This document shows, in pieces, positions 5,771 through 12,914 of a stretch of DNA of 14,746 bases. Position 1 is the first letter of the stretch. Every line of letters begins with the position of its first letter. A program made the position numbers and the translations under genes. The stretch spans positions 1 through 14,746 of the forward strand of contig CAXSEA010000069.1 of NCBI GenBank assembly GCA_964235675.1, given 5' to 3'. This stretch comes from CAXSEA01 sp964235675. GTDB taxonomy: Bacteria > Armatimonadota > Armatimonadia > Armatimonadales > Capsulimonadaceae. Under the pieces are notes generated by a model. That model worked only from the letters and a program-made list of their open reading frames with translations, searched no databases and was not told where the DNA came from.

Positions 5771-6646
5771 ATGGACTTGCTACAGCTCAATCAATTCCGC
5801 GTTCTTGCCAGGGAGCAGCATATGACCCGCGCCGCCGAAGCGCTTTATATCGCGCAGCCGTCGCTCAGTAAGACGATTAAGCGATTGGAGAGCGAGCTTG
5901 GTGCGCCGCTTTTTGACAGACCGGGGCGTCAAATCCACTTGAACCGTTTCGGCCAAGCTTTTTTGGAGTATGTCGATCAGGCCTTTTCGGCGCTGGACGA
6001 AGGGCGGCGCAAGATACGGGAAATGACGGAGCTGGCGACCGGCGAAGTGAGTCTTGCCGCGCCGGCTCTCCACTGGCTGCCGGATATATTGCACCAGTTT
6101 CGCGCGGAGCATCCCAACGCGACATTTCGATTGCTCCAGCGCCATTCTTCAGAGATGCAGCGCCTTCTCGAAACGGCGCAAGTGGACTTTGCCGTAACGT
6201 CTACCCCTCTTGCCTCGCCGCAGATGCGTTGGCGGCGTCTACTCACCGAAGAGATTTATCTAGCCGCGCCTCGCTTCCACCGCCTGGCCGGGCGCGAAAG
6301 CGTTTCCTTGAGCGAGGTGGCGGCAGAGCCGGTTGTCGCCTCACAGCGTGGGGATATTGTGCGCAATCTCATTGACGATACTTGCCATGAGGCGGGGTTC
6401 GCGCCGAGAATCGTCTGCGAGGCCGACGAAGCCGCAGTAATCCACGATTTTGTCGAAGCCGGGCTTGGCGTGGCCTTTCTACCGGCCTTGCTCCACAAAC
6501 AGAAAGGCGACTGCAACCTCGCCTGGATACGCCTGACGGAGCCTCAGCTTCACCTTACCCTCGGTCTCGCCTGGCACGAGAAGCACCATCTTTCAGGTGC
6601 GGCTCAGTCGTTTCGCGAGTTTCTAATCGAATATTTTAAAAAGTAA
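5771..6646 (+). CDS. LysR-family transcriptional regulator
   Basis: The 291-residue protein has an N-terminal winged helix-turn-helix (about 1-60: MTRAAEALYIAQPSLSKTIKRLE, then LGAPLFDR). The linker helix (about 60-88) is followed by a periplasmic-binding-protein-like effector domain with the GEVSLAAPALHWLPDILHQF...P strand, the VDFAVTS segment and GLGVAFLPALL near 235-245. Length is normal for the family. It is divergent from the nmrA-like/cupin pair, the classical arrangement for a LysR target. The MFS gene downstream lies in the same direction but behind a multi-hairpin repeat. The effector is unknown. The annotated ATG is preceded by a T-run without a clear Shine-Dalgarno. Confidence 0.9.
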   Translation: MDLLQLNQFRVLAREQHMTRAAEALYIAQPSLSKTIKRLESELGAPLFDRPGRQIHLNRFGQAFLEYVDQAFSALDEGRRKIREMTELATGEVSLAAPALHWLPDILHQFRAEHPNATFRLLQRHSSEMQRLLETAQVDFAVTSTPLASPQMRWRRLLTEEIYLAAPRFHRLAGRESVSLSEVAAEPVVASQRGDIVRNLIDDTCHEAGFAPRIVCEADEAAVIHDFVEAGLGVAFLPALLHKQKGDCNLAWIRLTEPQLHLTLGLAWHEKHHLSGAAQSFREFLIEYFKK

Positions 6647-6650
6647 TTTA

Positions 6651-6822
6651 AGATTTCAGAGACGCTCTCAGGCCGCTGGGCCTTTTTTCACAGCTTGAGC
6701 GCTTACGCGCTCAAGCGAGATTATTGATAAGCGCTGGATTCAACAAGTCCAGCGCTTATTTCTTGCGTGTGACAAATCAGTTCGATTTGTCAGTGTAAAA
6801 AAGGCCCAGCGGCCTGAAATCT
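6651..6822. repeat. Cloverleaf-like multi-hairpin repeat, copy 3
   Basis: This copy has the cleanest outer arms: 6669-6688 and 6797-6816 are perfect 20-bp inverted repeats, extended by AGATTTCAG (6651-6659) against CTGAAATCT (6814-6822). A 12-nt extra segment makes the left arm longer. The enclosed stems are 6693-6702/6707-6716, 6727-6738/6748-6759 and 6770-6778/6784-6792. Unlike the other copies it lies between two genes in the same direction (lysR and the MFS gene). It ends 21 nt before the MFS start codon. Confidence 0.85.
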
Positions 6823-6843
6823 TCATTGCGGTACACCACCCGT

Positions 6844-8085
6844 ATGGATCGCAAGCGCGCGCTGCTGTTTTGGATTTGGCTGATGATGCTGGTGGCGTAT
6901 ATGGACCGGGTCAATATTACGCTCGCGGGGCCGTCGATTATTCATGATCTGCATCTGAGCAAGGCGCAGTTCGGGGGCGTGCTGTCGGCGTTTACGCTGG
7001 GGTACGCGCTGATGCAGATTCCCGGCGGGGCGATGGCGGACAGAGTAGGCGCGCGTGGGCTTCTGGTGGCGGCGCTGTGCTTTTGGTCGGGATTTACGGC
7101 GCTGACCGGGCTGGCGCGGTCGCTGGCGGGGATGGTGGCTACACGGGTGGCGTTCGGGGTGGGCGAAGGGTTGGAGAACGGGGCGCAGTTTAAGATTATC
7201 GCGGACAATTTCGAGGCGAAGGAGCGGGCATCGGCGAGCGCACAATTTTTGTCGGCTCTCGCGCTTGGGCCGGCGCTGGCGGTGCCAGTAACGGCGTGGC
7301 TGATCGAGCGGATTCATTGGCGCGGCGTATTCTGGGTGTTCGCGGGGATTGGGCTGGCGGTGGCGGGGCTGATGGCGGCGTTGATGCCGCGTGGGCAGAG
7401 CAGCGCGGGCGGGGCGTCAGAAGTGCAGGGGCAGGACGGTGAGCCGAAAATAAGCTGGCGCGATGCAACTGGAAGTGGAGCCTCGTGGCGATTGTTTGCG
7501 GCTTATGGGCTGTTCAATATCGCGTTCTGGGGCTTTATCAGCTGGTTTCCGACTTACTTATCGTCGGAGCGGCACGTTCAACTGAAGAGCTTGGGCTGGA
7601 TCGGCTCGATTCCTTATGCCTGCGGATTTTTGGCGATGCTGATCGTCGGGCGGGTAACCCGGCTTGATCGGCTGGCCAGTCGCCGGGCGGCGATCACGGC
7701 AATCGCGTATGGAGTGGCCGCCGGAGGGTTTTTCCTAGCGTATACCGCTCATGCGGTTCCGTTGTGCATCGCCGGGCTGACTGTCGCCGCCTGCGGGCTG
7801 TATACCGGGTTTGGGCCGTTCTGGGGCGTGGCGCTGGATTCGCTGCCGCCGAGCGCGCGCGGGGCGGCTTCGGGATTTATCAACTTCGGCGGCCAGGTGG
7901 GTGGCTTCGCCGCGCCGTACGCAATCGGCAAGATCGTGGACGTGACGCACTCGTTTACCGGCGGCTTCGTGTTTATGATCGCCGCGCTGGTGATGGCGGC
8001 GGGAGTGATGTTCTGGGAGCAATTCGCTGCCCTTCAGATGCCTCCGGCGGCCAGGCGCAGCCTGGACTGTTTGCCGCCAAGCTGA
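6844..8085 (+). CDS. MFS transporter, anion:cation symporter (ACS) type
   Basis: The 413-residue inner-membrane permease has about 12 hydrophobic helices and a central cytoplasmic loop (about 185-215, SSAGGASEVQGQDGEPK). YMDRVNIT in helix 1 and motif A GGAMADRVGAR (61-71) between helices 2 and 3 are typical of the ACS family (hexuronate, glucarate, phthalate-type anions). The actual substrate is not deducible. The ATG at 6844 is preferred over an upstream TTG at 6826, because it directly precedes the usual helix-1 start. No Shine-Dalgarno is visible. Upstream is a repeat containing terminators and no clear promoter. The last residues (about MPPAARRSLDCLPPS) are encoded by hairpin repeat copy 4 and are probably not native to the family. 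Confidence 0.9.
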   Translation: MDRKRALLFWIWLMMLVAYMDRVNITLAGPSIIHDLHLSKAQFGGVLSAFTLGYALMQIPGGAMADRVGARGLLVAALCFWSGFTALTGLARSLAGMVATRVAFGVGEGLENGAQFKIIADNFEAKERASASAQFLSALALGPALAVPVTAWLIERIHWRGVFWVFAGIGLAVAGLMAALMPRGQSSAGGASEVQGQDGEPKISWRDATGSGASWRLFAAYGLFNIAFWGFISWFPTYLSSERHVQLKSLGWIGSIPYACGFLAMLIVGRVTRLDRLASRRAAITAIAYGVAAGGFFLAYTAHAVPLCIAGLTVAACGLYTGFGPFWGVALDSLPPSARGAASGFINFGGQVGGFAAPYAIGKIVDVTHSFTGGFVFMIAALVMAAGVMFWEQFAALQMPPAARRSLDCLPPS

Positions 8086-8216
8086 GGCAGCTTGGCGGAG
8101 TTGATAGCAATACGCTGGATATGCTTCATCTAACCCTCTATTTTTCTCATTGCACTGACGCGCCAGCGGCAGTGCAATGAGAAAAATGGCCCAGCGGCCA
8201 TGGAGCGGTTCTGAGA
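8051..8216. repeat. Cloverleaf-like multi-hairpin repeat, diverged copy 4
   Basis: Hairpins are CCAGGC/GCCTGG (8051-8065), CCGCCAAGCT 8074-8083/8089-8098 (10 bp), and an 18-bp stem 8140-8157/8170-8187. Then comes TGGCC-CAGC-GGCCA (8187-8200), which matches the right arm of copy 3. The first two hairpins lie in the MFS coding end, and the stop codon (8083-8085) is inside the second. Stem sequences differ from copies 1-3, but the plan of three stems plus the GGCC arm is shared. Confidence 0.55.
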
Positions 8217-8234
8217 GTTTTCTTTGAGCCAACA

Positions 8235-8265
8235 AAAAAGCCCTCTCGAATTGAGAGGGCTTTTT
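8235..8265. terminator. Bidirectional intrinsic terminator
   Basis: GCCCTCTC (8240-8247) and GAGAGGGC (8253-8260) form an 8-bp stem with a 5-nt loop, flanked by A-run and T-run. It serves the convergent MFS gene and the exported-protein gene that ends at 8280. Confidence 0.85.
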
Positions 8266-8279
8266 GTATGAGACGCCGA

Positions 8280-10181
8280 TTACGGGTTCAGCGTGTCGTT
8301 CATGGTCATCCAGCCGGCCTGGGTGGCGATGAGGGTGTCGGTGTAGCCACCGGTTAGCTCCGCGCCGAGGCCAAAGGCAGTGGCTGTGTAAACGATGCTG
8401 CCGCCGGGAGCGTTGACGAGGTCACCGTTGGCGTTGACGTAGGGCGCCAGTAGGGTGAGGCTACTGGAGACCGAGTTCATCAGCGGGGTGTAGAGCGGGC
8501 TGGACGTGCCGACTGAAGCAGCGATTCGTTCCGCGTAGTCGGTGCTGATGGATTGCGAGTTGAAGCTCATCACACCGGCCTCTGGGAAGACTCCGCCGAC
8601 CTGCTGAAGGGCGAGGGCAAGTCCAGCGATGTTTTGAGCATACGTCTGCATCGCACTGTCGCCGCTGAGCGCGCCCTGCTCTTGAAGAGCCGCCGCCAGG
8701 GCGAAGAGATGCTGCGGTGAGGTGGTAATGCCGCGCAGTCCCATGACACCGGTCGGGTTCAGCAGCCATTTAGTCGACAGATAGCCTTCAGTCGCCCATT
8801 TCTGGGCTTCGGCGGCGTAGTAGGCGGCTTGCGGGTTGCTGTTGCACGACGAGGGCGTGTAGGCTGCCAGCAGAGCCGAGGCGCGAGCGGTGGACTCGAC
8901 AAAGATCGCGATGTTGGCGTAGGGGCTGGTGGTGGTGCCGAAGGATCCGTCGGCGCTTTGATGCGCGAAGCCCCAGTCGATGACGTTGCAGGCCTGCTGG
9001 ATCAACGCGGGGTCCTCGCGCTGGATGCCGGCTTGCAGGATGGTGACACCGCTTTTCTGGTTGGCGATGTTCCAGGCTGCAGATGCGCCCTGGTCGTAGG
9101 CAATGTTGGAGCCGTCGGCACCGTCAGCGGCGAACGTGTCCGGGCTGGGGATTTCGGAATTCTCCTGCATCCGGATAGCCGTGGTCTGGGCCTGCTGGAG
9201 GCTGGTGATCGTGGAGCCGTTCTGGAATGCGTTGGAGATGTCGGTCATGTCCGGCTGCTTCAGGGTGCCGTCGCGGTTCACTTCCACACCGACCCGGGTG
9301 CTGCCGGTGTAGGTGACTATGCCGTTCAGCGCGACCCAGGGGTATTCCCAGCGGAGACCGGCGCGGAGCATGTTGCGGATTCCGGCGCGGGTGGGCTGGT
9401 CGGAGCAGGTATGGTAGTAGAAGGTGGCCATTTCCATGCCGACCGCCTGGTAGTTGACGTCGTAGCCGTACAGCTCGGGGTTCACTCCCGCCAGGCTGAC
9501 GGTTTTGGTTTGGCCGTTGGGGAAGGTGACGGCTGCGTTGCTGCTGACACCGCTGGTGAGCTGGAGCGCGAGACCGGCCTGGGCATAGGCAAGCGCGGCG
9601 GCGGCCAGGGACGGGTCTTTAGTGAGCTGGCCGATCTCGCCGAGGCCGGCCGCGAGCAGGTAGCGTCGGTGGGTGAACGGAACGTTGATTAATTGTCCGG
9701 CGGCGGCGACCGACGGGGTGGTCATGTACATCGCGGTCTGGTGCAGCAGGGCGGTGTAGCGGGCGATATGGCTGCTGTAGTAGACCGGATCCGGCGTATA
9801 GGAGACGGGATGGTAGCTTTGCAGCGTCAGGGTGGCGCGGGCGGCGGCTTCCATGAACAGGGAGGTGCTGTGGAAAGGATCGCCGGTGGTGCCGAAGGAG
9901 CCGTCGGCCTGCTCCTGGTTGAAGCCCCAGTCGAGCTCCAGAAGGCCTTGACGAATCTCGGCGTCGTTCTCGACGGCGACGCCGTTTTGCACCAGGAGGT
10001 TGCCGTCGCGCTGCAGTTCGATGAACCACTTGGACGAGGTGCCGGCCTCATAGGAGGCGTTGACGCTGACGGCACCGTCCGGGGCGACATAAGCGGCGCT
10101 CGCCGGGCGATTGGTGGCGAGCAGTAATGTACCAACAGTTGCGATTGCGCCAAGGGCGCTGATCTTACGGATATCGAGCAT
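8280..10181 (-). CDS. Secreted two-lobe repeat protein, putative alpha/alpha-toroid fold
   Basis: The 633-residue protein has a clear signal peptide: basic MLDIRK, hydrophobic core, then PASAA ending near residue 30. It is therefore exported. Two related segments are visible. At 73-123, LDWGFNQEQADGSFGTT is followed by FMEAAARATLTLQSY. At 390-441, IDWGFAHQSADGSFGTT is followed by FVESTARASALLAAY. The QxxDGSFG pattern recalls the QW motif of terpene-cyclase/prenyltransferase-type alpha/alpha toroids, and helical pairs continue throughout. An internal duplication of an alpha-helical toroid is inferred. Catalytic residues were not recognised, so a hydrolase, lyase or binding role is open. AGAGGA lies 8 nt before the ATG. 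It is divergent from a secreted GH18 enzyme, which suggests extracellular polymer work. Confidence 0.75.
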   Translation of the reverse strand: MLDIRKISALGAIATVGTLLLATNRPASAAYVAPDGAVSVNASYEAGTSSKWFIELQRDGNLLVQNGVAVENDAEIRQGLLELDWGFNQEQADGSFGTTGDPFHSTSLFMEAAARATLTLQSYHPVSYTPDPVYYSSHIARYTALLHQTAMYMTTPSVAAAGQLINVPFTHRRYLLAAGLGEIGQLTKDPSLAAAALAYAQAGLALQLTSGVSSNAAVTFPNGQTKTVSLAGVNPELYGYDVNYQAVGMEMATFYYHTCSDQPTRAGIRNMLRAGLRWEYPWVALNGIVTYTGSTRVGVEVNRDGTLKQPDMTDISNAFQNGSTITSLQQAQTTAIRMQENSEIPSPDTFAADGADGSNIAYDQGASAAWNIANQKSGVTILQAGIQREDPALIQQACNVIDWGFAHQSADGSFGTTTSPYANIAIFVESTARASALLAAYTPSSCNSNPQAAYYAAEAQKWATEGYLSTKWLLNPTGVMGLRGITTSPQHLFALAAALQEQGALSGDSAMQTYAQNIAGLALALQQVGGVFPEAGVMSFNSQSISTDYAERIAASVGTSSPLYTPLMNSVSSSLTLLAPYVNANGDLVNAPGGSIVYTATAFGLGAELTGGYTDTLIATQAGWMTMNDTLNP

Positions 10182-10353
10182 GACTATTTTCCTCTACAAC
10201 TTAATCGGAAAGACGTCATGACGCTTCGGGGTTTATTTGAATTTGGGTTTGAAGCGACACGCTAGCACCGAGACATAACTCAGTTGGTTAAGTTATTCCA
10301 GATATTAAACATGAGTTGATTACGCAAACATGCTTGTCTTTTTGGTTAATTTC

Positions 10354-10430
10354 AGCGGTTTGCAACCGCTTAATTACTAGGAATGCAGGTAATTTATTTT
10401 GCTTTCAATAGTAATTACCGGCTGGTAATT
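10354..10430. promoter_or_regulatory. Cluster of inverted repeats and TAATT(AC) motifs upstream of the chitinase gene
   Basis: AGCGGTT-TGC-AACCGCT (10354-10370) is followed by TAATTAC (10371-10377), GGTAATT (10388-10394), and a perfect inverted repeat AATTACC-GGCT-GGTAATT (10413-10430). Four TAATT-type words occur in 60 bp of an AT-rich stretch. The cluster suggests regulator binding for the divergent exported genes. Confidence 0.4.
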
Positions 10431-10524
10431 CGTTGGTTGAGAACTGTTTTATCAGCGCGGCATTTAGATGGCTCAATAGCAAATTTTGATTTGGGGTTGA
10501 ACTTATGCCGCTTGCATTATTCGC

Positions 10525-10552
10525 TTGGCAAAAAGAAGCATAGTTATAGAAT
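10525..10552 (+). promoter_or_regulatory. Promoter of the GH18 gene
   Basis: TTGGCA (10525-10530) and TAGAAT (10547-10552) are separated by 16 nt, each one mismatch from consensus. The predicted start near 10559 gives a leader of about 75 nt. The rest of the 10182-10633 spacer holds no credible gene. Confidence 0.5.
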
Positions 10553-10633
10553 GAGGTCGAGGAGTTGCCCGCATATCATCGCCATGGATAAGCGAACACT
10601 GGCTTCAAGACTGCGGGAGAAAAGAACGCTAGT

Positions 10634-11833
10634 ATGAAAGTAGCGCGAGTTTGGAGCGGGATTGTTTTGGCGGCTTGTCTCGGAGCGGCGCTCGGCGGCC
10701 TACCGGCTTCTGCGGACGCGGCACTGGGGAAAACGCCGGGGGCGCAGCATCCCGTATGGGTGACCGGCTATTATCTTTCCGGCGACGGCGACTCCGGGCG
10801 TTTGCCGGTGAGCGCCATCGATTTTCATGCGCTGACGCATATTATCGACTTTTGCTTGTTTCCGAACCCCGACGGCTCTCTGATCGAGAATGTCACTCCG
10901 GCGCAGTCGCGGGAATTGATTCCCGCCGCGCATGATGCCGGGTGCAAGGTTTTGGTATCGCTCGGGGCGCAGGGCGACGGCTCGATTATCCGCGCGGTCA
11001 CCACCAACCCGGTCACTTGCGCCGCGTTGGTAAAGAACCTGGTGCACTGGACAATCGCACGCGGCTACGACGGGATCGATCTCGATTACGAGCCGCTGGA
11101 GCCGGTGGACAAGCCGAACTACGCGAGACTGGTGACCGGGCTGCGTCGGGAGATGGACACGGAGAAGCCCGGTTTGCTGCTGACCGCCGCGATGGGCGGC
11201 GAGGCGGGGCAGTTCGCCGCGCTGCAGGATAATTTTGACCAACTGAATTTGATGACCTACGATTTAGCCGGGATGGGAAAAAGCGACTCATGGTTCAACT
11301 CGGCGATCTACAGCGACCCGCGCGGGATGGATAACGGCAAGCCGTATTCGTCGATTGACCGCGACGTTAAAATCTATGAGGCGGCGGGAATCCAGCCGTC
11401 GAAGCTGGGCATCGGGGGCGCGTTCGGCGGGCTGATCTGGACCGGAGTGAGCGGCCCGCGCCAGCCGATCCGGGGAAAGCCATATGTAAGCGTGGACGAC
11501 GACGCGGACTATACTGAGATCATGGAGAAGTATTCCCAGCCGCCGTATGAGTACCGCTGGGACTCCCAGGCCGCCGCGCCTTATTTCAAGCTCAACTCGC
11601 CCAACCCCAAGGACCGGCGCTTCGTCTCCTATGACGACGAGCGATGCTGGGAGATGAAAGTGGCCTACGCCCGCCAGCACCGTATCGGCGGCGTGATGAT
11701 CTGGGAACTGGGCGGCGGGTATCTGAAGGACAGGCCGGCGGGGCAACGGGATAGTCTGCTGCAGGCGATTAAGGCCGCGCGGCTGAACTCGGCGCTGGCT
11801 GATCCGAAGATGGTCGGAAATACCATATGGTGA
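10634..11833 (+). CDS. Secreted glycoside hydrolase family 18 (chitinase-like)
   Basis: The 399-residue enzyme has a signal peptide (MKVARVW, hydrophobic core, PASADA near 25-30). The GH18 TIM barrel follows: VWVTGYYLSG (beta-1), ALTHIIDFCLF (beta-2), KVLVSLGAQG (beta-3), the catalytic DGIDLDYE (146-153, acid/base E153 with D149 and D151), LNLMTYDLAG (beta-6) and GGVMIWELGGG (beta-8). The full active-site signature supports chitin or other beta-1,4-GlcNAc-polymer cleavage outside the cell. A GGGAG sequence lies about 14 nt upstream, rather far. Its stop overlaps the start of the next gene by 7 nt, which implies translational coupling. Confidence 0.93.
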   Translation: MKVARVWSGIVLAACLGAALGGLPASADAALGKTPGAQHPVWVTGYYLSGDGDSGRLPVSAIDFHALTHIIDFCLFPNPDGSLIENVTPAQSRELIPAAHDAGCKVLVSLGAQGDGSIIRAVTTNPVTCAALVKNLVHWTIARGYDGIDLDYEPLEPVDKPNYARLVTGLRREMDTEKPGLLLTAAMGGEAGQFAALQDNFDQLNLMTYDLAGMGKSDSWFNSAIYSDPRGMDNGKPYSSIDRDVKIYEAAGIQPSKLGIGGAFGGLIWTGVSGPRQPIRGKPYVSVDDDADYTEIMEKYSQPPYEYRWDSQAAAPYFKLNSPNPKDRRFVSYDDERCWEMKVAYARQHRIGGVMIWELGGGYLKDRPAGQRDSLLQAIKAARLNSALADPKMVGNTIW

Positions 11834-12885
11834 GCGAAGCTGCAGTATCTCCTCAAAAATTGCGTCGCGCTCTTTGGATAGTTGTCCCTGGATTGATTTG
11901 CATCGTTGTCGCTGTTGTTGCGTTGATCGGCTACCGAGTACTCAGAACCTTCGGCACCGTGCCAGCTCAGCAGCCTGACTTCGATATTAATTCCAATGGC
12001 ACTACAATCGTCTTTGCCGGTGCCGGCAACGGCGAGCAGGACCTTTACTTGCTTGACTTGACGAGCAGGCATGTGACAAGGATTTGCGATACACCCGAAG
12101 ACGAATTAAGCCCGCGCTTTTCGCCAAACGGCAAGCGGATCGTCTTTGCGGCCTCAATGCCTGATTTAAGTCAGCCCACTCATATTTTTACTTGCGATTT
12201 AAGCGGTGGCAACCGGGTGCAGGTCTCGCGAGGAAAACACTTTGATCTAAACCCTATCAGCCTAAATGCCGATGCCAGTAAAGTCGCGTTCGCGCGTTCA
12301 GCGCTTCATCGCCCATACAGCTATGGTGGGTACATCAACGAAGACTGGGATTTATGGACTACGAACGCCGCAGGCTTTGAAAAGCAGATCACTCATGCTA
12401 AGTACGATGGCATCTACTCCTTAGACGCCAGTAGAGACGGCTCTACATTGCTATATCCAGGTGCCGGTACCTACCCGAACAATGCCTCCCATCTCTGGAC
12501 GATAGCCGCCAACGGCTCGTCGCCGCCGAAGACAATTCCCCTCAAAGATCCCAAATGGAGTATTGCCGGCCCCGCCTATGCTGTTTTCGCGCCAACGGCG
12601 GATACTGTCGACCTTATGGCTGGACCCAGCTCAGACTCCCTACACTATAGCTGGGAGATCGATTCGGCCAAGCTCGGCAACAAAACAGTCAATCGCCTCA
12701 CGATGGTAAAAGGCCTGATCACGGAAATTAAAGCTGACCGAGTCGGCAAATACATCTACTATTTGGTCGATCCAAATTATGGTTCCGGCTATGAGAAACC
12801 CGAGATCTGGCGCTTGGATTTAGCGACGAAACGCAACGAATTTTTGGTTGGCAACACGCTATTTACAGATCCGCTCGCTCGTTAA
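11827..12885 (+). CDS. Membrane-anchored TolB/PD40-type beta-propeller protein
   Basis: The 352-residue protein has one N-terminal transmembrane segment (about 16-37, after RR) with the rest outside the cytoplasm. The body shows repeated PD40/TolB-like blades: NGTTIVFAGAGNGEQDLYLLDL, LSPRFSPNGKRIVFAAS (94-110), ADASKVAFARS, DWDLWTTN, LDASRDGSTLLYPG and PEIWRLDL. Such propellers bind proteins or glycans. No enzymatic motif is seen. The start overlaps the GH18 stop by 7 nt in another frame, so it is probably co-translated and works with that enzyme at the cell surface (inference). Its base composition is visibly lower in GC than the flanking genes. It ends 29 bp from the convergent hydrolase gene, with no recognisable terminator between. 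Confidence 0.8.
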   Translation: MVSEAAVSPQKLRRALWIVVPGLICIVVAVVALIGYRVLRTFGTVPAQQPDFDINSNGTTIVFAGAGNGEQDLYLLDLTSRHVTRICDTPEDELSPRFSPNGKRIVFAASMPDLSQPTHIFTCDLSGGNRVQVSRGKHFDLNPISLNADASKVAFARSALHRPYSYGGYINEDWDLWTTNAAGFEKQITHAKYDGIYSLDASRDGSTLLYPGAGTYPNNASHLWTIAANGSSPPKTIPLKDPKWSIAGPAYAVFAPTADTVDLMAGPSSDSLHYSWEIDSAKLGNKTVNRLTMVKGLITEIKADRVGKYIYYLVDPNYGSGYEKPEIWRLDLATKRNEFLVGNTLFTDPLAR

Positions 12886-12914
12886 AATAATCCTTTACTG
12901 TTTTAGCTCTTCAT

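Noticed and set aside
2188..6822. Repeats considered as a CRISPR array
   Set aside because: Copies are about 170-190 bp, palindromic, separated by whole genes, and lack regular spacers or cas genes.
6826..6843. TTG start giving six extra residues on the MFS transporter
   Set aside because: It would begin at the edge of the hairpin repeat. The ATG at 6844 immediately precedes the normal first helix, although neither has a clear ribosome-binding site.
10383..10637. 84-codon open frame just before the chitinase gene
   Set aside because: It overlaps the promoter and operator-like repeats, is AT-rich with no recognisable domain, and has no ribosome-binding site. Its ATGA overlap with the next start looks coincidental.
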